This document shows positions 1 to 11,096 of a stretch of DNA of 64,000 bases, one piece after another. Positions within the stretch are counted from its first letter, which is position 1; each line of letters opens with the position of its first letter. The stretch spans positions 868,001 to 932,000 of the forward strand of contig NC_031671.1 in assembly GCF_001640025.1 (NCBI RefSeq), given 5' to 3'. The notes under the pieces are model-generated. The model saw nothing but the letters and a program-made list of their open reading frames with translations. It was not told where the DNA came from and searched no databases. Source of the DNA: Sugiyamaella lignohabitans (Eukaryota > Ascomycota > Dipodascomycetes > Dipodascales > Trichomonascaceae). Position numbers and translations under genes: made by a program.

Positions 1-716
1 ACAAAAGACCAAATCAACTCGAAAATATGTGTTCTCCAAATTATCGGCATGTAAAACCACTAGACGTGCTCATAACACCATCTTCGTATGCAAGATAGAG
101 AGCATGCATTGCATATCATGGTTTGTCGACGAATCTCGTTCTTGACACATCATCTGCCAATCGCTATCTAAAATGAAAAGACTTTAGAAGTTTGACGAGT
201 TTGACACCAATTTGTAACCAGGATGCATTCAGCGTGCTTTCCAGTGCTCAAATTCAGTTGCTACATAAAAGATTACGTCCCCCATTTGGCACCTTCGAGC
301 TATAGTTAGCTATAAATTTAAATAGTAATGAAGGCGCCCATTCCTCTCGCTGTATAAGATACAATGGAATTTAAGTGCCCGTGACAACTTTACTTGGTAT
401 GATACAAGTTTGAGACTTTATACAGATGAGCCTGCGGAAAAGATGCTTCACCAAGGAACCGCCTACATCCTAGCCAACTATGGAAAAACACTCCAATATT
501 GACTCAACAGTCCTAGGTTCAGAGAACCGGTGCTATAGGCTATTTGGAGAATCTCAACAATAAATGTGAAATTATAAAATATTATTTATATAGTCTGCTA
601 CCTTGTATGATTCAATAGCTAATGAAGTAGGGGTGGGATGAATGACCTGTCAATGTCGAATAGCGATCCTGCTTGGCAGACGCTTTCTATAGCACCATCT
701 GTTTAAAGCAGAGTGC
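1..716. other. Intergenic, no gene seen
   Basis: No ORF with recognisable protein character was found on either strand. The stretch follows the 3' end of VMA3, so its right part should hold the VMA3 3' UTR and transcript end. The left edge is cut by the window and could be the flank of a gene outside it. Confidence 0.6.
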
Positions 717-2061
717 TTAACAAGTCACATCTTGAGTAGCTCTAGAGTTCAAAAGAAGAGCAACAATAAGACCGTAAAGACCCAAAACTTCGGCGAAAAT
801 GAGAATCAAAATCATACCAACGAACAATCTGGGTTGTTGGGCAGTACCTCTGACACCGGCATCACCCACGATACCAATAGCAAAACCAGCAGCAAGACCA
901 GCCAAGCCAACGGAAAGACCAGCACCAAGTTGGATGAATCCAGTATACAAGGCTTGTTGTTGTTTGAGAGAACCGGTAACAAGGACAGACACTACGAGAC
1001 CGTAAATGGCAATGATACCAGCCATAATGACGGGAACAGTGTTCTTGACCAGCAAATCGGGTCTTAAGACAGTAGTGGCACAAATACCGACACCAGATTT
1101 AGCGGTACCATAAGAGGCGCCAAAACTGGTGAATACAATGGCAGCGGTACAGCCAAGAGCACCGAAAAAAGGCTAAAATATGGTTAGTTGATAAAGCTTC
1201 GCTTCGGGCCGCCTACAACGACCTGGGGGCCATGTAAGTTAAGTTTGTTAGCTCACTGACGGGAAACCAACAACCACAGCGAGGACTAAACATCTGCCTA
1301 CAATCTCAGAATTCGCTTGCTGTGGATGTATCCAATACCCTACTTCTCAAAATACATACAGCATAGACAGGACTAGAAATTGTTAGTATAAAATTTCAGA
1401 GGGTTTCGAAATACGGAGAAAGTAAAGAGGCAAAAGGAGAAGAAAAGAAATGGAGGTCAAACGTGAGCTGGAACTATGGCACTTAGGAAGCTAACCCAGG
1501 CTGGTAATACTTCATAGATTGCTCTTAGGGAGAATGACATTATGCTGTGGTAAAATATATATGAACCACATATTTGAAAGCAGACCTACTACATGCACCA
1601 GACGGTATCCCATAAATTTGATAGAAGACTTCTAGCAAAAAAAAGGCCGCTGAATTGGCTTTCATATCTTTCAATCGGTGAAGTCGTAATAGAAGCTGTT
1701 AAAATAATGTGAACAGCTCGCGACTCAGCAGACATCCCGACTTATCGCTCATTGACCAGAAAAAAAACAAGATGCTTCATTTATCACTACCAAAACAGCA
1801 TTGCTTTCACATTGCCCAATGACTCCACATCGTCGCAGCTCTAAATGGCTGCGCTGAGCACTTGGTAATGTCGTGTTTTGCTCAATTCCGATAAGGATGA
1901 ATCTTTTCTCACAAATGGCTGCCTTACTACCTCGAATCGATTTCTATTACACTTGCAACTACCGTCGATTGCCCCTTCATTTACTATCCATCCTTTCTTT
2001 CTCGTCCCCCTATTTTAAATCCTTTTCATCCGTCACTAACAACTTACCAAAGATCAGTCAT
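717..2061 (-). CDS. VMA3: V-ATPase proteolipid subunit c, three exons
   Basis: Subunit c of the membrane V0 ring of the vacuolar proton ATPase, which carries protons across the vacuolar and endosomal membrane. The gene has three exons: 2048-2061 (14 nt), 1360-1372 (13 nt) and 717-1172. The introns are 1373-2047 (GTAAGT; branch TACTAAC; TAG) and 1173-1359 (GTATGT; branch ACTAAC; TAG). Joined, they encode 160 aa beginning [17 protein letters not shown], the same length as yeast Vma3. Four hydrophobic helices follow, and the proton-binding Glu falls at residue 137 in the segment [13 protein letters not shown], as in S. cerevisiae. The third exon alone gives an open frame that lacks the first transmembrane helix, so the two small exons are needed for a functional protein. 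The family also includes Vma11; the N-terminus and overall match favour Vma3. Confidence 0.96.
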
Positions 2062-2546
2062 TTTTTTTTATAACAAGAGCAATTAATCGTCTATCTGATG
2101 ATTTGCAATGATTTCAACAGGGTCTTATCTCTGTTGTGCGAGTATATGCGAATTTTAGGTGATGAAGAGGAAATATGTGTGTATTTCTCTTTTGTATTTC
2201 CCACGGTCGTTGTTGGAGACGAACGAGTGGCTCATATGGTACACTGTAGCCTTGGATGTTAGGGCAGTGTCGACCCGCCTCTGCGCGCTTTCGACGGGGT
2301 GCGGCGCTGTTGGACCAATCGAGAACATCGGGGCACTGTAATCAAGTGAAACCCCCAACCCTCGAGACAACTGCGAGATAACGTTCCAGATGTTCACGCT
2401 CGGGAGAGAATAGGAGAATGATATGAGTAAGACCCCAGTAACAGGATCAGGGACAGAGTCCAAGTCCATGTCTTCAAGAGGAGTCTTATAGCATATTATG
2501 AAAACAGTGATATACAGTGATATAAATATAAATACAAGTGAAAAAT
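2062..2546. other. VMA3 promoter / PRP46 terminator region
   Basis: About 485 bp lie between the VMA3 start codon and the PRP46 stop, both on the minus strand. The stretch should carry the VMA3 promoter and the PRP46 3' UTR. Short open frames here do not look like protein genes. Confidence 0.5.
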
Positions 2547-3992
2547 CTACAAAGTAGGCTTCCACTGGAGAGGGTGGGTTTCTTCAGTAGCTTCATTATC
2601 TTCAGCCCATATTTTAACACTCTTGTCAGCTTCACAAGTAATAAGACGCAGACCAGACCGATCAAAAGTACTGGCAAATATACCAGATTCTGCACTTAGT
2701 GATCCTGGCACTGCGACTGTATCAAATTGCTGAAATTTATAGCCAGAGCTCCAGTCGAAAAAGCCCATTGATCCATCATCACCACCCGCAAACATAACGC
2801 CATCTTCGTTGACACTTAGAGTGTTAATAATGGCGTTTTGGGGTGGTGCAAAATTGTGCATAAAAGCTCCTTCAGGAAACTTCCATTGCTTAATATTGTC
2901 CGGACTGCCAGTTGCAAAAGTGAATTCGGTCGGATGTAGGGTCAATGCACGTACCGATTTCTTGTGATGGGTTAAAACAGTTTGGGTCTTTCCAGCAGCC
3001 AGATCCCATAGTCTTACTGTGGAATCCATAGATGTAGTAATCACTTGTGGATCAGCACTTTGACATCTCACTTGACTCACTGTTGCCTTATGGCCAGTAA
3101 GGACATGGACTGGATGTCGGGTACGTATATCCCATACTCTGGCAACAGAATCCCTGCCCGCAGTAACCAATAAATCCAGAGTAGGATGTAGATCCACGGA
3201 ATACACCGAGCTCAGATGGCCATGGTATTGCCGTACAACCTTGTTATGCTCTAGATCCCAACATTTGACCATTTTATCTTCTCCGGCACTGAATAAGTAT
3301 GGATGGCGAGGTGATATTACCAATCCTCGTACAGCCATGATATGACCAGTGAGAGTAACTCGAAGTCTACCAGATGCCAAGTCCCATATTTTAATAGTTC
3401 TATCAGCAGATCCTGTAGCGAAAAATTTGTTATCAGGATCAACGCAAACACTCCTGACCCAGCCTTGATGACCAGCAAGAACTCGTTTCAGTTTCCATGG
3501 CGGATGCCACGTTGGTCTTACTTGAGCATGAACAGCATGCAGAGGCGACCGGACAGACACAGCTGATTCAGCTGAGAAGTTGTTTCTATTAATTGACGGT
3601 AATTCTTGTTTCTGAAGTGGTGTTTTCGTTTGCACCACCACTGCCAAGTCAGAGCTACCAGTTCCAGATTTTGCTGCTGAATTGCGATCATTTTCACTAA
3701 CTGTTTCTATTAGTTTAGCAGTAGTGACATCTGCATCTTGACCAAGATTAACTTTTTCCCTCTGTATTCTCTTCTTAATACGACCGCCATTAGTGGACTT
3801 GCCCTTCTTCGCATTGGCCTGTGCCAACTTGTCAGCAAGCTCTTGCGGCAGGTCCTTTACTTCGTTATAATCCACCAGCTTGCGTCGAATACGCAACCTG
3901 GGTACCCCTGTATACTCCACGTCAAGCACAGACTCAAGGGGGCTATCTGGAAAGAGCTGACTCGTGAGTCGCCCTATATATTCCGATGACAT
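2547..3992 (-). CDS. PRP46: Pre-mRNA splicing factor Prp46 (PLRG1/PRL1 family)
   Basis: WD40 protein of the Prp19-associated (NTC) complex of the spliceosome, acting in the nucleus. The 481-aa product has a charged N-terminal region of about 160 residues, then a seven-bladed propeller from about residue 168 ([14 protein letters not shown]) to 465. Repeated GH...D...WD signatures are visible ([44 protein letters not shown]). The linker ending [20 protein letters not shown] is typical of the PRL1/PLRG1/Prp46 family and separates it from other WD proteins. Yeast Prp46 is about 450 aa. No intron is needed. The start ATG at 3990-3992 gives MSSEYIGRL. Confidence 0.95.
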   Translation of the reverse strand: MSSEYIGRLTSQLFPDSPLESVLDVEYTGVPRLRIRRKLVDYNEVKDLPQELADKLAQANAKKGKSTNGGRIKKRIQREKVNLGQDADVTTAKLIETVSENDRNSAAKSGTGSSDLAVVVQTKTPLQKQELPSINRNNFSAESAVSVRSPLHAVHAQVRPTWHPPWKLKRVLAGHQGWVRSVCVDPDNKFFATGSADRTIKIWDLASGRLRVTLTGHIMAVRGLVISPRHPYLFSAGEDKMVKCWDLEHNKVVRQYHGHLSSVYSVDLHPTLDLLVTAGRDSVARVWDIRTRHPVHVLTGHKATVSQVRCQSADPQVITTSMDSTVRLWDLAAGKTQTVLTHHKKSVRALTLHPTEFTFATGSPDNIKQWKFPEGAFMHNFAPPQNAIINTLSVNEDGVMFAGGDDGSMGFFDWSSGYKFQQFDTVAVPGSLSAESGIFASTFDRSGLRLITCEADKSVKIWAEDNEATEETHPLQWKPTL

Positions 3993-4358
3993 TGGTCAAG
4001 TGTGAAGAAGAATGATCAGGTACCCCTCCCTCCCTTATAACAATGCTCGTTAAAATTATTTCAGCCGTACCATACATTCAGGATAGATCCTCATATACTC
4101 CCTGACAGTTCCTTCCACATTGCTATAGCTGAATCCACTTTCAACTCTGTTAGTTTTTACTTTAGCTTATTTGCAGAGACAAATTAGTGGACAAGTAGAT
4201 TCTTGGGGTAGTTGAATCAAATCTTTAACTACCCCATTCATGGTAGATTCATGTGGTCAGCATCACGCGACGCAACCAAAAGGGTAGAGCTCAATAGAAA
4301 GTAAATCTCCACTATTATATGTACAAAAGATATATACTGACAACTTATAACCGGATTA
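3993..4358. other. Intergenic PRP46 promoter / PHB1 3' flank
   Basis: About 366 bp between two minus-strand genes. It should hold the PRP46 promoter and the PHB1 3' UTR. No further coding signal is visible. Confidence 0.5.
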
Positions 4359-5210
4359 TTACCTACCGAGGTTAAGGAGTAGGTTAGTGTTGCTGCTGCC
4401 AGTGTTACCAGAAGATCCTTCACCCCCAGAAGGAAGGTATGTAATATTGGGTGAATTGGCAAGCGTAGCAGCAATTTCCTTGGATGCCTCAATACGACGA
4501 ATCATGAGAAGACCGTCACCAGCCTTTTGAAGTGCCTTGGAAATGGTCTCTGCGGCTTCAGCTTCACCTTCAGCTCTGATAACAGATGCTTGACGTTCTT
4601 GTTCAGCCTTTTCGACCGTAAATCTAGCCCGTTCTGCATCTTGTTGGGCAATTTGTTTCTGCTCGACAGCTTTGGTGAACTCCTTACCAAAAGTCATATG
4701 GGTAATGGAAACATCTTCGAGCTCAATGTTGAATTCGCCAGCTCTCTTACGGAGATCTTCTCTGATTTTGGCAGAAACAATTTCTCTTTGAGTGATCAAT
4801 TCGGCAGCATCAAATTGAGCAACAATGCTCTTAAGAACTTCATTACCAATTGAAGGCAAGACTCTTTCGTCATAATCTAAACCAAGTGACTGGTAGATTC
4901 TTGGAAGATTGATCACGTCAGGACGGTGCAAGACACGTAATGTTAAAGAAACCATTTGAAGATCCTTAGATCCAGTAGTGGTAGTGATATTTCTAGGTCT
5001 AGTTCGCACATCATACAATACAGCCCTCTGTAACCAAGGAATCAGGAAATGAGTGCCTTCTCCAACAACATCCTTTTGAACACCACTCAATCGGTCAAAT
5101 ATCACAGCTCTCGTGCCACCTTGAACATCATACATTGATTGCTGAGCGGTGTATAACGCTAGAGCAGGGATGATAAACCCTCCAAGGGGCGTTCTTAGTA
5201 AAGACGACAT
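4359..5210 (-). CDS. PHB1: Prohibitin 1
   Basis: Subunit of the prohibitin ring complex of the mitochondrial inner membrane, a scaffold and chaperone that affects m-AAA protease activity. The 283-aa product starts [11 protein letters not shown], has an N-terminal hydrophobic anchor (about 8-25), then the SPFH/prohibitin domain with family stretches such as [49 protein letters not shown] and [10 protein letters not shown], then a coiled-coil region with [14 protein letters not shown] and the end LLLNLGR. The closest match is Phb1 rather than Phb2. The frame is open 29 codons further upstream to an ATG at 5297, but that extension has no family resemblance, so I chose the ATG at 5208-5210. Confidence 0.95.
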   Translation of the reverse strand: MSSLLRTPLGGFIIPALALYTAQQSMYDVQGGTRAVIFDRLSGVQKDVVGEGTHFLIPWLQRAVLYDVRTRPRNITTTTGSKDLQMVSLTLRVLHRPDVINLPRIYQSLGLDYDERVLPSIGNEVLKSIVAQFDAAELITQREIVSAKIREDLRKRAGEFNIELEDVSITHMTFGKEFTKAVEQKQIAQQDAERARFTVEKAEQERQASVIRAEGEAEAAETISKALQKAGDGLLMIRRIEASKEIAATLANSPNITYLPSGGEGSSGNTGSSNTNLLLNLGR

Positions 5211-6099
5211 CTGATAACTTTTTTGTGTGTAAATGTTGGTTGAGGCAAATGGTTCTGTTCTTGTTTGAAGGCAAACTGATTTCCCATGATTCCGCATGAA
5301 ATGCCGGGTAAATCATATCTCTCCCTTCGTTGCCCTAGAAACCGAAAAGGTGGGGTTGTTCTGAGTCTATAAATTATCAGATCAGTTAATAAACCAAAAT
5401 TAAATAAGCTTTTAAAAACGTAGTTAGATATTTAACGATTCCCGGTTGTGGAAATGGGTTTTCTTAGACTTTATATCTAGCTGGAGTGTGATTTACCCCT
5501 TGAAATACTGACCGGAGACTCTGCTGAGGGTTTCCCGAAATGGTGACATTGTTTGACTCTCTTATTTAAGTCATATATATCCAGAGCTACAGCCTATACC
5601 AGAAGCAATCTCCCACAAGTTTGAAAGAATGTCGTGAGCTACTGTTGATGTTGAATGTTTTGTTGTAAGAATCATTGTAGTTGTAGAGCATTCTTCTATT
5701 TGCTTGCATAAGTCACACTTGGAACCTCAGACTGGCTGATGTGCATCAACTTTCCCGCACCTACCGATCCTGTTGAACCTGCCTGACTTGTCTTCTTCCA
5801 GAAATTGCCCTGTTGTCTTGCACTATTAACCTTCAGTTATGTATGGTCATATTGATAATAAACAATATTGGTAAGATTGCACTAACACTTCCATGTCGTC
5901 TCTTCTATCTTCGACACCTTTTCTCTTTTCTAGATAACTAAGGGTACTTGTGCTAGATATTTAAGCTCTGACCCGTAATGCAAAAAACCCTTAGTATCTC
6001 CAGTCTCTATCCAGTCCCAGTTATTATTATAGCCATATGACCCTATACTCCTAGATAGAACTTATTTCTCTTAGTATCGGTAATAATTGTTCAATGCCT

Positions 6100-7340
6100 T
6101 ATCACGAGCCTTGGAATGTATTTCCTAGTAAAGAAGATAGCCAGAAGATAATACAAATGGCGCCAGTCTGCGCCTGGTAGGCACTGACTCCGTGTCCCCG
6201 CCACCCTCCTAGCGCCACACTCTCCTAGTCCAGTTCGATCCAAAGCCTAGAGATTCTGAGAATATACTAGTGTGTCGAGAAGGTAGTACCCGTTGGCTGG
6301 TGATAACTGAGCCGAAGTACAGTCTCAAGCAGTATACCTTTCGTAGCGCAGTCAGTCCAATTTCCCGTAGCTTCTGAGAAACGAAGAACTTAGTTAGAAG
6401 GCAGCCAGAAGATAAAACAACGGCGCCACTCCTTTCCCGCCACGTATTGCTAATATCACCGCTTAGTGCATTCCCACCCTCTAAGCAGCTATCTCGTAAT
6501 CCACTCCAATAATCCTTGGATCATGAAGATGTACCGCTTAGTCAAGACGGCGACCAGAAGATAAAACAGCGGCACCACTTCTTGCCCGTTAAGTGTCTGT
6601 TGATATCAGTACCAAGGGCACTACCAATCTAAACAGCACATATCACGTAGTTCACATTAATTCAATATCTTGGTAATACTCTAGCATCACTGCTGCCACT
6701 TATGTGTGCAATCCAAGGCAGCCATCAGCGACATCAGTCAATATCGATTTCTCTCAGCTTTTGTCAGCGCAGAAACACTTAAGTTTACCAAGACAGCTAC
6801 CAATAATAGGCACCAGGTGTGATCTTAGAAACTGACTACCCTCACTAGAATGCTTGGGGTGTAGAACTCACTATAGACGCCAGCCAATATAAAGCGCCGG
6901 TGTATACCCTGACCTGCCCGCCATCTAAGACAGCTTTAGGTCCCAATTTCATCATCCAATCCCAGGATCATATAATATAATAGATATACTGATATATTAA
7001 TAGTAACATTAAATATATAAATGCCTATATTAATACTGGGCCCATGCTTTGAAGGCAGCCAGGGCCGGCGCCAGTCAAGCTCAGTACTAGTCGCCGATGT
7101 CAGCGCCAGGTACTTTCACAGCCAGCCTAGGCGGAACATAACAAGTCGCCATAACAGGCGCCAAGTATGTTCCATTATCTCCAGTGGCTTGACATACATT
7201 ACCTGTCATAGACCGCAGCTGTTACCAGCGCCTGTCTATAGTCGGAGCCAGATAGCCATGGTTGGCGCCAGGTATACTAGTTCCAACAACGCCAGGATCT
7301 AATCCTAGCGGTGAATATAGCATAGTAGGCAGCCATTAAC
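6100..7340. repeat. Diverged tandem repeat with GGCGCCA cores
   Basis: A unit containing CAGAAGATAAAACA followed by CGGCGCCACT recurs in degraded form at about 6130-6160, 6405-6432 and 6550-6577. Weaker versions appear near 6790 and 6880, and many GGCGCCA or GCGCCAG cores lie between 7065 and 7290. The flanks also align: CTAAGCAGC followed by TCTCGTAATCCAC near 6480-6500 matches TAAACAGCACATATCACGTA near 6630-6650, about 142 bp later. Spacing between copies is irregular, about 140-270 bp. No coding potential is evident. I do not recognise the family. Confidence 0.55.
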
Positions 7341-8200
7341 CATTTGCAGTCTGGCTTTCCCAATGTAATATACTTTAGAGCCACCATCGATACACCTAGA
7401 GTCACCAGATTTGGAAAGAATCTAGGAAAAATTTAGTAATAGAATCTAGTCCTGTTAACAGTACTGGTCACCGGTACTTACTAGATTTGAGTCCAGGTAT
7501 GTGTGATAGCCCATGACTAAAATATCTGTTTATGTTAGGGTCTTGGGAATAGTGGGGAGTGAGGGTCAACAAAAATTTGTTTGAGAGAAAGTGGTGTGTA
7601 GGAGGGAGAGAGAAGCAGGAAATTTGACCCCTATTTATAATAATTTGGGACTTCATGCGGGAAGAACGCCAGGGTAGGAGACCAATGCCATAACATATGA
7701 ACCGCTGCATATTGGGGTGCAGAAATCATGCTTGCAGAGTTATCAAGATATAGCTTTATGGGCACCGATCGATAGAGAAAAATCAGATGATTAAGTTGAA
7801 CTAGTAATGAGACGATATGATGGTAAATGTGGGTTGCAATTGTGATTCGAAGCCATTTCACCCAGGTTTTACGCTAGTCTTGGTTTGCTAGTCCAGAATA
7901 AGCATTGCATGTCCGTTATGCAGGCGGATCAGCTCATTAGTAGCTAAGTTCGATAGAAGGGAGAAAAAGAAACTACCATGCAAGGATGTTATTTATTATG
8001 CATGAACCGTCAAAAGAAAAGAGATAACAAGCGTGTGATAACACGAGCAAGCACCGTTGAAAAAACAGATATGAGTGTTAAAAATGGCAATATACTGTGG
8101 TGGTTTCTGTCTCTTTTATAGAAATCCAGCTTTATATGCATAAATTGCGCATATTGACTGTTATTGGTGGAACCCAAGTCAGACGAGAGTAGAAATTAAT

Positions 8201-8227
8201 GGGGGGGGGGGGGTAGGGGGGAGGGGG
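8201..8227 (+). repeat. G-rich tract (G13 then G6, G5)
   Basis: Thirteen consecutive G (8201-8213), then TA, six G, A and five G. This can form a G-quadruplex on the plus strand. Homopolymer length may be affected by sequencing error. Confidence 0.9.
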
Positions 8228-9277
8228 ACTCGTTCCTGATCTCAAATCAACATTAAATGCATGTTGTGAAGCCCCAGAACTAATGATGACAAATTATAGT
8301 ACCGTTGAGAAGCCAAAAGAGTAGTGCTGTATCAAATACGACCGGCTTGCTCCCGGTCCACCTTGGAGATTCCAGGGAGGGGAAGACAGCTACGTACATA
8401 ACAGTGAGCGCAAGGTAATTAACATGACTTCGTGACATTGGCGTGTGTCCAGAGTTGAGAAATTGGAGAGAAACCTATATTACATGGAGCTACTAACTGG
8501 TTCTAGTTAGATTATGGTACCTGAGTACAAGCGAAGATCTTCTGAGATGTTGTTAGTATATCGGGGTGTCAGAATGGACCGACCTAGGCAGGGCTTGCCG
8601 CATAGTGCGCTGAAAATTCTCTTGGTACCATTAATAGCAGAAAACTACCGAACAAGTTGATCTACAGTAGTTGTGTCTTCATACTGCCCTTTTCTAAATG
8701 ATACATTTCCGACATTTCAGAACCAATTACAACTGGTGCCGGGAAGCGTGGAAGAATGCGCAAAAGATATTATAAACAATTAAAGAAGGAACATTTTCAA
8801 GGGTTGCGAGTCATCAATGGAAGGTATACATTTAGTGGACTAAAACAGGAGGCCTGAATTGTAACTATGTTCAACCTAAATCAGGTAACTTCTTCGAACT
8901 ATGAACGATTTTTATTACAAATGGCATATAACTATCTGGCCTGGTGAGTACACTTTTCCGGCTTAATTATGAACAATGTAGAATTACCTCGCTGCCCATA
9001 TGAGTTTATTAAATTTAATTTTAAAAAGGTTAAATGTTTGAATGCGTCATATCTGACCAACGTATTTAGGCACCGTCGAAGTGACAGACGGAGTACGGAC
9101 ATGTCGAACAAGCGTGCTGGACTATTCGTGATTGTTTTATATCATCCACATAGCACCAGATCTTAACTCGATAACTCTGAGCTTCCAGTAATACAGCCCG
9201 TTGTTGGATGTTGTCTAAAACCTCGCTAACTTCGAAACCCGGACTTCCGATAACTTGGCTAGTGTTAAGAAGCTCAG

Positions 9278-9295
9278 GTGGCCCATATGGGCCAC
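9278..9295. repeat. Perfect 18-bp palindrome
   Basis: GTGGCCCATATGGGCCAC equals its own reverse complement. It lies 2 bp before a 29-G homopolymer. It could be a dimeric protein-binding site or a cruciform-forming sequence. No gene is adjacent. Confidence 0.9.
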
Positions 9296-9296
9296 T

Positions 9297-9297
<1 letters not shown>

Positions 9298-9326
<29 letters not shown>
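9298..9326 (+). repeat. 29-nt poly-G run
   Basis: Twenty-nine consecutive G residues (9298-9326) in a region without a gene. Such a run is rare in yeast DNA and can fold into quadruplex structures. Its exact length is uncertain. Confidence 0.9.
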
Positions 9327-9328
<2 letters not shown>

Positions 9329-9539
9329 AGTGGATCAGAAGGCTATCTGTGGATGCTTTTTGAAGTGGATAGAACCAGGCTTGCCGTCATACTCAGTATT
9401 AGACGGACGAGTCATAGAATTCTGAACTGCAAGACCCACCCGTGACGTACATCACTATTAGATTCATGTTTTCTTCCATCGGCAACTGTTAAATCTGCAT
9501 ACTATGTAGTCGAAGACCGGAGGTATTCGAATAGAAGAT

Positions 9540-9915
9540 GGGAATAGCACTAGATATGTCTCTGAAGTAGAGTATATTAGTAGGTACAGTAGTAATGTAG
9601 AGTAAAGTAAAGTAGAGTGCCAAGTAGAGTTGAGCAGAATAGAGTAGATTATGATAGTAGACCAGCATAGAGTGGCTTGGAAATTGCCGTAGCACAGTAG
9701 ACTGGAGTAGAGTAGTCACTAGAGTAGACCAAGTAAAAAGAGTAGAGTGGTAGCGACCAAGTAGAGACCAAATAGACTGATGTCCATTAGACACAGTAGA
9801 GATGAAGAGCTTTTTTTTTTCCAAGGTTTTCATTTAGGTGCTTTTTTTTGCGAGGGTTTTCAAATTTTCCTTTTTTCCAACAGAAATAGTAGAGAGTAGT
9901 AGAGAGTAATAAAAA
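9540..9915. repeat. Degenerate AGTAG/AGAGT array
   Basis: AGTAGAG, TAGAGTA and AGTAGAC-type words recur for about 370 bp, as in TAGAGTAAAGTAAAGTAGAGT near 9600, ending in AGTAGAGAGTAGTAGAGAGT near 9890. The pattern suggests an old pentanucleotide satellite broken up by substitutions. The purine-rich bias continues to about 10000. Confidence 0.6.
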
Positions 9916-10449
9916 TGCCAGACAGAGATCGAGGGGTCAGAGAGAAAATAAACCAAGAGAAGAACAGAGAGCCAATGAGAGAAACCAGAGCAGCATGAAT
10001 TGTAATGGTGTGATGATGGAGCCAGTTTTAGCGAACAACAATCTGATTGATGATTTAAATTGACACCCGATCATGTGATGAAGGACTGTGAGTTTTGAAA
10101 ACATGTCGAACCGCAGACAGCGGCGCCAGTGTAATAAAACCTCAGTAGGGGTGGGAGATCGGGGTGACTAGAAGTGATATCCAAGGATGGCGACTCTGAG
10201 GAAGCCACAATCAAATTGCAAAACTAGGCGCAGCAAAGAGCGCGCCACTGTTAAGACTCATGATTTCAATGGATGATTGTTGTACTAGTAGTCATAGTCA
10301 GATGGTGTGTTGTTGGCCAGATTGTTGAACGACTGGATGCAAGTGTTGGTGAAGTAATAGTGAATTGGTACCTTGGTGTGGTTTCATGGCTGCAAATATT
10401 GGTTGGTTCCTCTACTGGATGGCAGAATAACCAAGAGTGCTTGATGGCT

Positions 10450-10998
10450 TTAATAGCCAAGAGTGCGGAGCGTACATTTTCGCACCGCTTTCCAAGACCT
10501 GGTGATGGCACGTTTAACCGTAAGAGGCTTGGGTTTAGGTGGGGGTGGTGGTTTGGGATACACTGGGACGGGAATGGTACGAATGACCCGTTTAGGGGGA
10601 GGTGGAGGTCGGTTGGCACGTTCAAAAGCCCGTTGAGCCTTCCATTCCTGTGTTTCCCGCCACAACTTTTGAATCTTCTCTCTCTCAGTCAAGGGTCTAG
10701 GTGGTGCCTCGACAACTTCAACCACAACAACAGGTTCAGGTTCAGTAACCTCACCACAGTCCACAAGAACTAAGGCGGGGTGGATGTCATACCAATACCA
10801 GACAGTTAGAAGTAAAAAGGTAATCAATAGGTGAAGAGGGTCCTCGTGGACAGAAACACTGAAGATAGCATGAGCTAAAAGAGTAGACACAATAAAAGTC
10901 ATTGTTGATCGACGAAGAAGTAAATTTGGTTCGAGAGACAATTGGTTTGTAAAAAAAATGATAGTGAAGAGGAAGAGAGTTCGGGGGAGAAGATGCAT
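10450..10998 (-). CDS. Hypothetical small membrane protein with Pro-rich tail
   Basis: Not recognised. The frame encodes up to 182 aa. The N-terminal part is hydrophobic, with probable membrane segments at about residues 33-50 (TFIVSTLLAHAIFSV) and 56-76 (HLLITFLLLTVWYWYDI). Next comes an acidic Val-rich stretch (EPEPVVVVEVVEAPP), a charged segment with REKIQKLWRETQEWKAQRAF that is likely helical, and a basic proline-rich tail with runs of five prolines. The ordered change in composition favours a real protein over chance. A TATAAAT sequence lies only about 8 bp upstream of the first ATG, so translation may begin at Met33 (10902) instead. It is isolated in the gene-poor region, with a three-copy repeat in its upstream DNA. 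Confidence 0.5.
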   Translation of the reverse strand: MHLLPRTLFLFTIIFFTNQLSLEPNLLLRRSTMTFIVSTLLAHAIFSVSVHEDPLHLLITFLLLTVWYWYDIHPALVLVDCGEVTEPEPVVVVEVVEAPPRPLTEREKIQKLWRETQEWKAQRAFERANRPPPPPKRVIRTIPVPVYPKPPPPPKPKPLTVKRAITRSWKAVRKCTLRTLGY

Positions 10999-11096
10999 AT
11001 TTATAATTTTTGGGCTCTAGCGTAACCCGCCGTGTTTGTACACAGCCCCCATAATGAATTCGCCATTTGTTGTTATCGCTGCAGAAGCAACGCACT

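Larger units (their letters stand above)
5211..10449. other. Gene-poor 5.2-kb region
   Basis: No convincing protein gene is seen in more than 5 kb, which is unusual against the compact spacing elsewhere in this window. The open frame at 7021-7302 and the minus-strand frames near 7.5-7.9 kb have no protein-like composition. The region holds diverged tandem repeats (about 6.1-7.3 kb), a G-rich tract (8.2 kb), a palindrome with a 29-G run (9.3 kb) and an AGTAG/AGAGT-type degenerate array (9.5-9.9 kb). These are listed separately. Confidence 0.6.

Noticed and set aside
732..1067. Plus-strand open frame of 111 codons
   Set aside because: It lies antisense to VMA3 exon 3 and has low-complexity Asn/Ser/Thr sequence expected from the complement of the real gene.
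1565..1801. Alternative first exons for VMA3 (for example 1791-1801, reading MLF before CPVYA)
   Set aside because: The 2048-2061 exon has a perfect GTAAGT donor and gives MTDLC, the conserved family start.
2155..2565. Minus-strand frame of 136 codons below PRP46
   Set aside because: It overlaps the PRP46 stop and the VMA3 promoter, and has no protein-like features.
7021..7302. 93-codon plus-strand frame in the repeat region
   Set aside because: It consists of GGCGCCA-type repeat sequence, and its composition is not protein-like.
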